A stretch of 8,728 nucleotides of DNA from an uncultured Oscillospiraceae bacterium (GCA_910587785.1 CAJUOA010000118.1:1-8728); one strand, 5' to 3'; counted from the first letter of the stretch, positions 1 through 6,145 are shown. Numbers and translations: made by a program. Notes: a model not told the origin generated them from the letters alone.

Positions 1-431
1 ATACCAGCTCCTTTGACGACCTCACTTCCCTTATCATCACCATCGGCGGAGCGTTGAGTATCATCATCGGGATTATCGGCATCGCAAACTTTGTGAACTC
101 CGTACTGACAAGCGTTATCACCCGCAAAAAGGAATTTGCCATGATGCAAAGCATTGGCATGACAGGAAAGCAGTTAAAACGTATGCTCTCCTTCGAGGGG
201 CTGTATTACGCGGTGGGAACGATCATCACATCGGCTGTCCTTGGCGTTCTGTTTTCTGTGGCAGTCGTAAGAGGAATTTCAAGCGGAATTTGGTTTTTCA
301 CCTATCAATTTGTCATGTGGCCCATGCTGGTGATTTATCCATTCCTTATCCTCCTGACCGTGGCAATACCGGCGCTTTTATACCGGCAAATTGCTAAAAC
401 AAGTATCATAGAGCGGTTGCGGCAAAATTAA
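1..431 (+). CDS. FtsX-type ABC transporter permease, C-terminal end (5' truncated by window)
   Basis: Only the last 142 residues are present; the frame is open from base 3 and ends at TAA 429-431. The TTG at 54 is probably internal, because the open frame continues upstream with hydrophobic sequence of the same character. The fragment shows a membrane segment (IIIGIIGIANFVNSVLTSVI), then a cytoplasmic stretch with RKKEFAMMQSIGMTGKQ, then two further hydrophobic segments and a basic tail ending IIERLRQN. The 'R(K/R)xE(F/I)xxxxSIGM' stretch before the last helices is the hallmark of FtsX/MacB-type permeases used by exporters of antimicrobial peptides and lipids. Substrate cannot be told. Sampled lines have 42-45% GC, well below the mgl genes, and the gene sits next to a decayed recombinase, so I infer it is cargo of an integrated element. 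Family call is firm; role is open. Confidence 0.8.
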   Translation, partial: TSSFDDLTSLIITIGGALSIIIGIIGIANFVNSVLTSVITRKKEFAMMQSIGMTGKQLKRMLSFEGLYYAVGTIITSAVLGVLFSVAVVRGISSGIWFFTYQFVMWPMLVIYPFLILLTVAIPALLYRQIAKTSIIERLRQN

Positions 432-442
432 GCTTTATCCAT

Positions 443-473
443 GGAAGCCGGGAGCAATTTGCTCCCGGCTTCC
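443..473 (+). terminator. Hairpin after the ABC permease gene
   Basis: A perfect 14-bp stem (443-456 with 460-473, GGAAGCCGGGAGCA and its complement) closes on a 3-base loop, 11 bases past the permease stop. The 3' side continues AAATGTG, so the T-tract expected of a classical intrinsic terminator is missing. It may still end or stabilise the permease transcript. Confidence 0.6.
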
Positions 474-511
474 AAATGTGACAAAGCTGTGACATTTCAG
501 GCCACTATTTT

Positions 512-703
512 GCCGATATAGAGGGAATATGAAAAGGAGCAGGCGGAGCTGAGGCAGTCCGCAGAGGGATTGCGGGAGTTTGTGGAGAAAATCGCTGTCC
601 ATGCCCCCGACGAGTCCAGCGCATTGACGTACACTATAATTTCATCGCGGAGATTGATTTTTCCCCGGAATTTAGTCGGCATAGCAAAAAGACAACCGCA
701 TGA
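512..703 (+). pseudogene. Decayed C-terminal remnant of a large serine recombinase (DUF4368-like tail)
   Basis: Three reading-frame pieces together spell a recombinase tail. Bases 512-523 read ADIE; from 525 a second frame reads EYEKEQAELRQ, then GLREFVEKIAVHAPDESS; from 623 a third frame reads IDVHYNFIAEIDFSPEF and SRHSKK, ending at TGA 701-703. The pattern (F(V/I)xKI.VH.PD.SS, a short basic stretch, then .DVYxNFIGxI) is the C-terminal end of large serine recombinases of the Tn4451/TndX type that carry DUF4368. The basic stretch normally between SS and IDV is missing, which accounts for the frame change near 618-623. A TAG at 519-521 blocks the second frame upstream. No catalytic or DNA-binding domain remains, so it cannot act. 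The rest of 432-791 holds only the two terminator hairpins and a small inverted repeat (732-739 with 743-750). Recognition is from memory of the family; the exact 5' edge is unsure. Confidence 0.6.
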
Positions 704-724
704 CACTTTCGCATCATGCGGTTG
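693..724 (-). terminator. Probable intrinsic terminator of the mgl operon
   Basis: An 11-bp perfect stem (CAACCGCATGA at 693-703 with 714-724) encloses a 10-base loop. Read on the minus strand the stem is followed by TCTTTTTGC, a usable T-tract; read on the plus strand it is followed by CTCCCC. It lies about 67 bases past the mglC stop, so it fits as the end of the mgl transcript. It overlaps the last bases of the recombinase remnant, so it may have come with the integrated element. Confidence 0.6.
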
Positions 725-791
725 CTCCCCAATAAAGAAAACTTCTTTATCAGGCACGCCCATGCAGCTCCGGGGGATGTTTGAGGGGCTA

Positions 792-1844
792 TTACTTTTT
801 GACCAGGTACTTGCGCATATCCAAGGCGCAGGCGAAGAGGATGATGCCGCCCTTGATGAGGTACTGGAGGTCCTGGTTGATGTTGGCCATAGTCAGGCCG
901 ATGAAGATCAGCCGGAGCATCAGCACGCCGATGACGATGCCGCTGATCTTGCCGATGCCGCCGACGAAGGACACGCCGCCGATGACGCAGGCCGCGATGG
1001 CGTCCAGCTCGTAGTTGAGGCCGGTGTTGGCGGTGTTGGAGCCGATGCGGGCACCCTCAATGAAGCCGGTGAAGCCGTACATGGCCCCGGCCAGGGAGAA
1101 GACCATGATGGTGGTCATCAGCACGTTGACGCCGGAGACCCGGGCCGCCTCCTCGTTAGAGCCCAGGGCGAACATGTTCTTGCCGAAGGTGGTCTTGTTC
1201 CAGATGAACCACATGAGGGCCGTCAGGAGGATGGCGAAGATCACGTAGTTGGGGATGGTCTGCCCGGCGATCTTGGGCAGGATGGAGCCCTTGACGAAGC
1301 TGTTGTAGCTCTCATCCAGGTTGGAAATCGCCATACCGCCGTTGTTGCCCATCTTTACGTACAGCAGTAAGATGGTATACAGGATCAGCTGGGTGCCCAG
1401 GGTGACGATGAAGGGGTGGAGCTTGAACTTGCCCACGAAGAAGCCGTTGAAAGCCCCGATCACCGCGCCGATGGCCATGGCGATGAGGATGACCACCGGG
1501 ATGGGCAGCGTGCCGATGTTGGGCCACATCTTGCTCGCCGAACCGGCCACCTGCAGGAGGGAGGCGGAGATACAGGCCGTCAGACCCACCGCACGTCCGG
1601 CGGAGAGGTCGGTGCCCGTGAGCACGATGCACCCGGCGATGCCCAGGGCGGCCGGCAGATAGGCCGCCGTCTGGGAGATGATGTTGACGATGGAGCTTGC
1701 GGAGACGAAGTTGGGATTGACGATGGCAATGGCGATGGCGGCGATGATCATGATAATCATCAGCGCGTTATTGACCACCAGGCTGAGCACCCGTTTGCTG
1801 TCCCACTGGGCCTTTGCGGCCAGGTCCTTGGATTCCTTACTCAT
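792..1844 (-). CDS. mglC: Galactose/methyl-galactoside ABC transporter permease MglC
   Basis: Membrane subunit (350 residues; E. coli MglC has 336) that forms the channel of the galactose-type sugar importer, as a dimer docked to MglA. It is hydrophobic throughout with about eight to ten membrane segments. Visible landmarks: the first helix at about 24-42, the family motif GTDLSAGR at 77-84, the HPFIVTLGT helix at 143-151, the ATPase-coupling loop EEAARVSGVNV at 231-241, and GGVSFVGGIGK at 289-299. It ends KYLVKK, like typical MglC proteins. ATG at 1844 is supported by an AAGGGGGA ribosome site eight to ten bases upstream. It starts 14 bases after the mglA stop, so the two are co-transcribed and translationally close. 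The motifs separate it fairly well from RbsC (ribose) and XylH (xylose), though these belong to the same family. Confidence 0.92.
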   Translation of the reverse strand: MSKESKDLAAKAQWDSKRVLSLVVNNALMIIMIIAAIAIAIVNPNFVSASSIVNIISQTAAYLPAALGIAGCIVLTGTDLSAGRAVGLTACISASLLQVAGSASKMWPNIGTLPIPVVILIAMAIGAVIGAFNGFFVGKFKLHPFIVTLGTQLILYTILLLYVKMGNNGGMAISNLDESYNSFVKGSILPKIAGQTIPNYVIFAILLTALMWFIWNKTTFGKNMFALGSNEEAARVSGVNVLMTTIMVFSLAGAMYGFTGFIEGARIGSNTANTGLNYELDAIAACVIGGVSFVGGIGKISGIVIGVLMLRLIFIGLTMANINQDLQYLIKGGIILFACALDMRKYLVKK

Positions 1845-1858
1845 AGCGATTTCCCCCT

Positions 1859-3361
1859 TTATACATATTTCGCCGCCAGGGTGAGGATCTCCTCCTGGCT
1901 GGTCTCAGCGGCGTTGACCTCGCCGGCAAGCCGCCCGCCGGACATGACCAGGATGCGGTCGCAGACGCCCAGCAGCTCCGGCATCTCCGAGGACACCATG
2001 ATAATGCCCTTGCCCTCGTTGGCCAGGTTGATGATAAGCTGGTAGATCTCGTATTTCGCGCCCACGTCGATGCCCCGGGTGGGCTCGTCCAGAAGCAGAA
2101 TCTCCGGCTTGGTGAGGAGCCACCGGCCGATGATGACCTTCTGCTGGTTGCCGCCGGAGAGGGAGCGGATCTCTGTGCTCTGGCTGGGCGTCTTGATGCG
2201 CATGGCCTGGATGGACCAGTCGGTGTCCTCTTTCATCTTCTTGTCGCTCAAACAGATGCCGCCCATGAGGTAGCTCTTCAGGTTGGAGATGACCGTGTTC
2301 TCCCGGATGTTCCGGATGCCGAAGATGCCCGTGGCCCGGCGCTCCTCCGTGAGGAGGGCAAAGCCGTTTTTGATGGCCTCCCGGGGGGTACGGTTCTCAA
2401 TCTGGGCGCCGTGGAGCTTGATGGAGCCCCCCTCCCGGGTCATGACGCCGAAGAGGTTCTCCAGCACCTCCGTGCGGCCCGAGCCGTCCAGGCCCGCGAT
2501 GCCAAGGATCTCCCCCTTGCGCAGCTGGAAGGAGGCCTCCTTCAGCCGGGTGTACCGGCCGCTCATGCCCTGGACCTCCAATATCACATCGCCCTGCTTG
2601 TTGCTCTTGGGCGGGAAGCGGCTGGTGAGCTCCCGGCCCACCATGAGGCGGATGATCTCGTCCATGGTGAGCTCTGCGGCGGGCCGCGTGGCCACCCACT
2701 GACCGTCCCGCATGATGGTCACGTCGTCGCTGATGCGGAGGATCTCCTCCATCTTGTGGCTGATATAGATGATGCCGCAGCCCCGGTCCCGGAGCATATT
2801 GATGATGCGGAAGAGGTGTTCTACCTCCGTCTCCGTGAGAGAAGAGGTGGGCTCGTCAAAGACAATGATCTTGCTGTCGTAGCTGACGGCCTTGGCGATC
2901 TCCACCATCTGCCGCTGGCTGACGGGCATGGTGGACATGATGGCCTTGGGGTCCACGGTGACCTCCAGCTCCCGGAAAATCTCCTGGGTGCGCCGGCTCA
3001 TGATCTTCTCGCTGACCATCAGGCCCCCCGCCACGGTGGGATAGCGCCCCAGCCACAGGTTGTCCTGCACGCTGCGGGTCAGGGCCTGGTTGAGCTCCTG
3101 GTGGACCATGGCCACGCCGTTTTCCAGCGCCTCCTTGGATGAACGGAAGTCCACCGGCTTTCCGTCCAGCACGATCTCCCCGCCGTCCTTGTGGTAGATG
3201 CCGAAGAGGCACTTCATCAGCGTGGACTTGCCCGCGCCGTTCTCGCCCATCAGGGCGTGGACGGTGCCCGGGCGGACGGTCAAAGACACGTCGTCCAGGG
3301 CCTTGACGCCCGGGAACTCCTTGCTGATGTGCCGCATTTCCAGCAATGCCGGCTGTTCCAT
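1859..3361 (-). CDS. mglA: Galactose/methyl-galactoside ABC transporter ATP-binding protein MglA
   Basis: Double-domain ATPase (500 residues; E. coli MglA 506) that powers sugar import through MglC. Domain 1: Walker A GENGAGKST at 39-47, Q-loop Q88, a signature reading VSQRQ at 147-151 in place of LSGGQ, Walker B IIVFDE at 165-170, H-loop H202. Domain 2: degenerate Walker A GLDGSGRTE at 290-298 with Arg for the usual Lys, canonical LSGGNQQ at 401-407, and LLLDEPTRGIDVG at 422-434. Having a normal P-loop with a non-canonical signature in one half and the reverse in the other is typical of the MglA/RbsA/XylG class, so this is not decay. The frame is open back to an ATG at 3442, but I chose ATG 3361 because GGGAGGAA lies nine bases before it and family homology begins there; the upstream 27 codons fall inside the hairpin repeat. 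Separated from mglB by 204 bases and followed directly by mglC. Confidence 0.93.
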   Translation of the reverse strand: MEQPALLEMRHISKEFPGVKALDDVSLTVRPGTVHALMGENGAGKSTLMKCLFGIYHKDGGEIVLDGKPVDFRSSKEALENGVAMVHQELNQALTRSVQDNLWLGRYPTVAGGLMVSEKIMSRRTQEIFRELEVTVDPKAIMSTMPVSQRQMVEIAKAVSYDSKIIVFDEPTSSLTETEVEHLFRIINMLRDRGCGIIYISHKMEEILRISDDVTIMRDGQWVATRPAAELTMDEIIRLMVGRELTSRFPPKSNKQGDVILEVQGMSGRYTRLKEASFQLRKGEILGIAGLDGSGRTEVLENLFGVMTREGGSIKLHGAQIENRTPREAIKNGFALLTEERRATGIFGIRNIRENTVISNLKSYLMGGICLSDKKMKEDTDWSIQAMRIKTPSQSTEIRSLSGGNQQKVIIGRWLLTKPEILLLDEPTRGIDVGAKYEIYQLIINLANEGKGIIMVSSEMPELLGVCDRILVMSGGRLAGEVNAAETSQEEILTLAAKYV

Positions 3362-3401
3362 ACTCTCATTCCTCCCTTCTTTTTTCTGGACGATTTGGGT
3401 G

Positions 3402-3466
3402 TTGGGCTTCGCCCAAGCCCAGCAGGGGCCCTGCCCCTGCACCCCGCCGCCTTTTGAAAAAGGCGG
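3402..3466. repeat. Cluster of three hairpins in the mglB-mglA gap (REP-like intergenic repeat)
   Basis: Three back-to-back inverted repeats: TTGGGC/GCCCAA (3402-3407, 3411-3416, loop TTC); GCAGGGGC/GCCCCTGC (3422-3429, 3433-3440, loop CCT); CCGCCTTTT/AAAAGGCGG (3447-3455, 3458-3466, loop GA). The block continues GGCGAAAACTTTATTTTGCG. Its modular look, tight 2-3 base loops and place between two genes of one operon resemble a REP/PU-type dispersed element. I believe nearly the same string recurs between genes in Oscillospiraceae genomes, but that is recollection and not a search. In the mglB-mglA transcript it would fold into a multi-stem block 41 bases before the mglA ribosome site. It could slow 3' exonucleases moving toward mglB or reduce read-through into mglA. 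Confidence 0.6.
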
Positions 3467-3504
3467 GCGAAAACTTTATTTTGCGCGCTGCTGTGGATAG
3501 AATA

Positions 3505-3533
3505 CGGGGCCGCCCGGCTTGCAGGCGGCCCCG
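3505..3533 (-). terminator. GC stem-loop just after mglB (attenuator or mRNA-stabilising stem)
   Basis: A 10-bp GC-only stem (CGGGGCCGCC at 3505-3514 with 3524-3533) has a 9-base loop and begins 32 bases past the mglB stop on the minus strand. It is followed on that strand by TATTCTATCC, a weak U-tract at best. In sugar-transport operons such a stem after the binding-protein gene usually protects its message or partly ends transcription, so the binding protein outnumbers the membrane subunits. That role is inferred here. Confidence 0.55.
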
Positions 3534-3565
3534 CAGGTCAGATCTTGCGGTGTGCTTTCAGGCGC

Positions 3566-4732
3566 TTAGCCCAGGTAGGCGGCGTAGGGGACGCGGATCT
3601 TGGCGGAGTCGCCGTCCACGACCATGCCGTCGGTGTTGCTCATGAGGTTGCCGTCGGCAACGAAGTTATTGAGGAGCTTGACAATGGAGGAGGCCATACC
3701 CACGGCGTCCTGAGCCACGGTACCGGTCATGCTGCCGGCGGCGATGGCGTCCTTGGCGTTCTGCACGGCGTCCACGCCGAAGACGGGGATGGTCTTGCCG
3801 GAGCCGTTGTTGTAGCCGGCGGTCTGGAGAGAGGAGATGGCGCCCATGGCCATGTCGTCGTTGTTGCAGATAACCAGCTCGACCATGTTGTTGTTGCCCT
3901 CGGAGTACTCAGCCAGAACGGTGTCCATATAGTTGGTAGCCGCGGCGGAGGACCATGCGCCGTTGGGGTCCACCAGGTACTTGGTGGCCGCGCTGTCACC
4001 GGCGTAGTAGGTCAGCTCCTTCTTGCCCGCGCCGGTCAGCTGGGTGTTGGCGTCCTCCACGGAGAACTGGGTGCGGTACTCGGCCTCCACGTTGCCCTCC
4101 TGGCCCTTGAACATGACGTAGGAGATGGCGCCGTCGCCGTTGAGGTCAGTGGCCTCGTAGTTGGCGAGCAGGTAGTCGGCGATCATCTTGCCCTGCATGT
4201 GGCCGGCCTCGGCGGGATCGGTGCCCACGAAGGCGCACTTCTCGTAGCTGTTGATGGCGGACTTGTCAAAGTCGCGGTTGAAGAAGATGACGGGGATATC
4301 CTTCTCCTTGGCGGCGTTGATGACGTTCTGGGCGGCATCGGGGGAGGAGTTCTCCACGATGTTCACGATCAGAAGGTTCGCGCCGTTGGTGATGGCGGTG
4401 TTCACCTGGTCCATCTGGGTGGACTGGGTGGTGTTGCCGTCATAGTCGGTGTACTTCACGCCCAGGCTGTCCAGCTGCTTGTCCAGCTCGGCACGGACGG
4501 TGGAGATATACACGTCGGAGTAGTTGTAGTAGAACACACCCACGTTCAGACTGCTCACATCCGCGCCGGAGCCGCTGGGCTCACTGGGTTCGCTGGGGGT
4601 GCTGGGTTCGCCGGTCTGGGAGCCGTTGCTGGGCTGATCGCCATCCGGCTTCTTGTCGTCCCCGCCGCAAGCGGCCAGCGCCAGCACCATGGCCAGCGCC
4701 AGGACAAGTGCCAATACTTTTTTCAGTTTCAT
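3566..4732 (-). CDS. mglB: Galactose/glucose-type sugar-binding lipoprotein MglB
   Basis: Extracellular solute-binding protein of the Mgl importer (388 residues, type I periplasmic-binding fold). The signal peptide is residues 1-21 with lipobox LAAC; Cys22 is the lipid anchor, as expected in a Gram-positive. A Ser/Pro/Glu/Gly linker at 23-60 precedes the binding domain. By hand alignment with E. coli MglB, ligand residues map to Asp73 (D14), Asn152 (N91), Asn214 (H152), Glu216 (D154), Arg220 (R158), Trp260 (W183), Asn291 (N211), Asp321 (D236) and Gln341 (N256). Three of these nine differ. The calcium loop DLNGDGAIS at 196-204 keeps the three acidic/Asn ligands and Glu285 (E205) but has Ala202 and Ser204 where E. 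coli has Gln. ATG 4732 follows GGAGG by 10 bases. First gene of mglBAC, behind its own promoter. The sugar could be galactose, glucose or a related pyranoside; the altered site leaves this open. Confidence 0.88.
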   Translation of the reverse strand: MKLKKVLALVLALAMVLALAACGGDDKKPDGDQPSNGSQTGEPSTPSEPSEPSGSGADVSSLNVGVFYYNYSDVYISTVRAELDKQLDSLGVKYTDYDGNTTQSTQMDQVNTAITNGANLLIVNIVENSSPDAAQNVINAAKEKDIPVIFFNRDFDKSAINSYEKCAFVGTDPAEAGHMQGKMIADYLLANYEATDLNGDGAISYVMFKGQEGNVEAEYRTQFSVEDANTQLTGAGKKELTYYAGDSAATKYLVDPNGAWSSAAATNYMDTVLAEYSEGNNNMVELVICNNDDMAMGAISSLQTAGYNNGSGKTIPVFGVDAVQNAKDAIAAGSMTGTVAQDAVGMASSIVKLLNNFVADGNLMSNTDGMVVDGDSAKIRVPYAAYLG

Positions 4733-4794
4733 CCTTGTTTTTCCTCCAATAAAAAATAGTATTCCGCGCCGCCGAAGGCGGAACGGCTGAGGGC

Positions 4795-4816
4795 CGGAAA
4801 AATTTCCCAGCCGCTC
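4795..4816. promoter_or_regulatory. Palindromic motif beside the mglB transcription start
   Basis: CCGGAAAAATTTCCCAGCCGCT contains the near palindrome GGAAA-AA-TTTCC (4796-4807). It lies next to the expected mglB start point (about 4817). A close copy, differing by four single-base insertions, lies at 6018-6043 in the regulator/PHP intergenic region. Placement in two promoter regions suggests a shared operator. This is inference. Confidence 0.35.
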
Positions 4817-4823
4817 TGTGGCT

Positions 4824-4852
4824 ATTATACTGCATATTTCTTGCGGACAACA
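4824..4852 (-). promoter_or_regulatory. mglBAC promoter
   Basis: On the minus strand a perfect TATAAT -10 (4824-4829) is preceded at 17 bases by a weak -35, TGTTGT (4847-4852). A poor -35 is what an activator-dependent promoter would show. The leader from about 4817 to the start codon is some 85 bases and holds a CCGCC-TTC-GGCGG hairpin (4769-4781). The rest of the 248-base gap up to the regulator is AT-rich without a gene. Confidence 0.6.
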
Positions 4853-4853
4853 T

Positions 4854-4905
4854 GGATAAATCGGTCAATGTTATAGACTATTCCACAAATTCATATGTTT
4901 TATCC
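4854..4905. promoter_or_regulatory. Possible activator half-sites upstream of the mglB -35
   Basis: GGATAAA (4854-4860) and its exact inverse TTTATCC (4899-4905) flank an AT-rich stretch directly upstream of the weak mglB -35. Centres are 45 bases apart, a little over four helical turns. Paired half-sites next to a weak -35 suit AraC-type activation, but a 7-base match is short and could be chance. Confidence 0.25.
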
Positions 4906-4980
4906 CATTTCACACTGTCCTTTTTATACAAACCCCGCAGGTAGTTTTGGGCGCTTTGACAATTTGAACGGCGCGGCCGC

Positions 4981-5835
4981 TCAAGACTGCTTCCCCCGGG
5001 CCTGGTTGGCGTACTGCCTGGGGGAGACGCCCTTGATCTCCTTGAAGGCACGGGAGAAGTAGAAGGGGTCGTCAAAGCCCACGGAGTTGGAGATCTCCTG
5101 GACCGAGCAGTTGGTAGCCGAGAGCAGGGCGCAGGCCCGCTCAATGCGGTACTCCAGCAGAAAGCGCTTGGGGGAGATCTGGAAGCGCTTGACAAACCGG
5201 CGATAGAGGCTGGAGTGGCTCACCGACGCATAGGCCGCCAGGCCCTCCACCGTGATGGGCTCCTCGTAGTGGTTGATGATGTACTCCGCAGCCAGCTGGG
5301 CGCAGTCGAGGCTCTCCCGGCTCTGGCTCTGCCGCCGCTGGGCCGTGCGCACCAGGAAGGCCAGCAGGGAGTACAGCCGGGCGGTCATCTCCAGCTCCTC
5401 CCAGGAGGAGGTGCCGTAGGCGGAGTAGACCGCCTGGACCAGCTGGGCAATCTGGGCGCTGTCCCGTCCATAGAAGACGGGCTCGTCCGGGGTGAAGTCC
5501 GTGCGCTCCACGCAGGACTCCGCATCCAGCCCCCCGAAGCCCGCCCACACGTACTCCCAGGGGTCCGCGGCGTCGGCAAAGTAGTGGATGGTGGTGTCCG
5601 GATAGATCAGGAAGGTGTCCCCGGCGCTCAGCTCATAGCGCTGGTCCCGGCAGATATACACCCCCCTGCCCCGCACCACATGGTGCAGGAGGAAGTGGTT
5701 TCGCACACCGGGCCCCCAGCCGTAGCTGGGCGGACACTGCTGACAGCCCGTATTCTGGACATAGAGTGATGCCGTCCGGCGTTCCAACTTCATCGAGTGC
5801 TTATAGATGTTGCTCTGCTGATCGTTCATTGACAT
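4981..5835 (-). CDS. AraC-family transcriptional regulator, likely of mglBAC
   Basis: DNA-binding regulator of 284 residues. The N-terminal half is the cupin-type ligand domain of the AraC family: HHVVRGRGVY at 51-60, then LSAGDTFLIYPDTTIHYF at 69-86 and a DPWEYVWAGFGG strand at 91-102. The C-terminal half carries two helix-turn-helix units, about 196-215 and 244-265, with the family signature GFDDPFYFSRAFKEIKGVSP at 253-272. The same layout is found in sugar-responsive MsmR/RafR/MelR-type activators. It lies directly upstream of mglB in the same orientation, with no convincing terminator in the 248-base gap, so it probably controls mglBAC and may read through into it. ATG 5835 lies only four bases after AGGAGG; the ATG at 5829 (Met3) lies ten bases after it, so the true start could be either. 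Family assignment is secure; target and ligand are inferred from position. Confidence 0.85.
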   Translation of the reverse strand: MSMNDQQSNIYKHSMKLERRTASLYVQNTGCQQCPPSYGWGPGVRNHFLLHHVVRGRGVYICRDQRYELSAGDTFLIYPDTTIHYFADAADPWEYVWAGFGGLDAESCVERTDFTPDEPVFYGRDSAQIAQLVQAVYSAYGTSSWEELEMTARLYSLLAFLVRTAQRRQSQSRESLDCAQLAAEYIINHYEEPITVEGLAAYASVSHSSLYRRFVKRFQISPKRFLLEYRIERACALLSATNCSVQEISNSVGFDDPFYFSRAFKEIKGVSPRQYANQARGKQS

Positions 5836-5855
5836 CTCTCCTCCTCTCAGGTGGC

Positions 5856-5900
5856 CTGCCCGGGCTGCGGGCAGCGGGAGGCCATGCGGGACGCCTCCCG
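5856..5900 (-). promoter_or_regulatory. Two hairpins in the regulator's mRNA leader
   Basis: CGGGAGGC/GCCTCCCG (5875-5882 with 5893-5900, 10-base loop) and CTGCCC/GGGCAG (5856-5861 with 5869-5874, 7-base loop) lie between the regulator's -10 and its ribosome site. They could affect expression or mRNA life. No T-tract follows and I recognise no riboswitch. Confidence 0.4.
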
Positions 5901-5908
5901 TTCACTAC

Positions 5909-5938
5909 ATTATACATGAATTTCTCAGTGTTTGTCCA
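5909..5938 (-). promoter_or_regulatory. Promoter of the AraC-family regulator
   Basis: Minus strand: TGGACA (5933-5938, one mismatch from TTGACA), an 18-base spacer, then a perfect TATAAT (5909-5914). The expected start point is near 5902, giving a leader of about 67 bases. Confidence 0.7.
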
Positions 5939-5959
5939 CAGCTTATGTAGATTTTGACC

Positions 5960-5976
5960 GAAAATATCGAATTTTC
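5960..5976. promoter_or_regulatory. Inverted repeat upstream of the regulator promoter
   Basis: GAAAAT-ATCGA-ATTTTC is a perfect 6-bp inverted repeat with a 5-base centre, 21 bases upstream of the regulator's -35. It is a candidate operator in the AT-rich part of the 310-base gap between the regulator and the PHP gene. Weak evidence. Confidence 0.3.
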
Positions 5977-6017
5977 TCCGTTCTTACCGGACTGATTTGG
6001 TAAATTTGTGGATTTTG

Positions 6018-6043
6018 CCGGGAAAAATTTTCCGCAGCCCGCT
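6018..6043. promoter_or_regulatory. Second copy of the palindromic motif seen beside the mglB promoter
   Basis: CCGGGAAAAATTTTCCGCAG followed by CCCGCT contains the palindrome GGAAAA-A-TTTTCC (6021-6033). It matches 4795-4816 apart from four single-base insertions. It lies 31 bases upstream of the PHP gene's -35 and about 80 bases upstream of the regulator's -35. Confidence 0.35.
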
Positions 6044-6073
6044 GGAGAGAGCTTTTCAGGGAGCCGCCCGCCG

Positions 6074-6102
6074 TTGACAAATGAAACCGTGGGGGCTATA
6101 AT
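6074..6102 (+). promoter_or_regulatory. Consensus sigma-70/A promoter of the PHP phosphatase gene
   Basis: TTGACA (6074-6079), a 17-base spacer and TATAAT (6097-6102) match the consensus at all twelve positions. The start point would be near 6109, leaving a leader of about 37 bases with no attenuator or T-box. Confidence 0.85.
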
Positions 6103-6145
6103 GGCGGAAAACCAGCAGAAAGATTAGAAAGGGGAGGGAGCTTCC

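Noticed and set aside
704..733. Alternative recombinase tail reading through the terminator loop (frame DNRMTLSHHAV to TAA)
   Set aside because: It would need a further frame change after SRHSKK. The TGA at 701-703 already ends the recognisable frame. Possible but not supported enough.
497..763. 88-codon minus-strand open frame opposite the recombinase remnant
   Set aside because: Antisense to recognisable recombinase codons, spans a terminator hairpin, and has no ribosome site or known domain.
570..1370. 266-codon plus-strand open frame spanning the recombinase remnant and mglC
   Set aside because: Its first third reads part of the remnant and then runs antisense through mglC as Asp/Ala/His-rich noise. 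It is not one gene.
2411..3142. 243-codon plus-strand open frame opposite mglA
   Set aside because: GC-driven antisense frame over a gene with all ABC ATPase motifs.
3362..3442. 27-codon N-terminal extension of MglA from an ATG at 3442
   Set aside because: The extension translates the hairpin repeat, has no family similarity and no good ribosome site. ATG 3361 has a strong one.
3545..4759. 404-codon plus-strand open frame opposite mglB
   Set aside because: It is exactly antisense to a well-supported gene, is made of low-complexity Gly/Val/His/Asp runs, and reflects GC-rich codon bias. No ribosome site.
4973..4980. GCGGCCGC palindrome just after the regulator stop
   Set aside because: An 8-base GC palindrome (also a NotI site) is too short for a terminator, and no T-tract follows.
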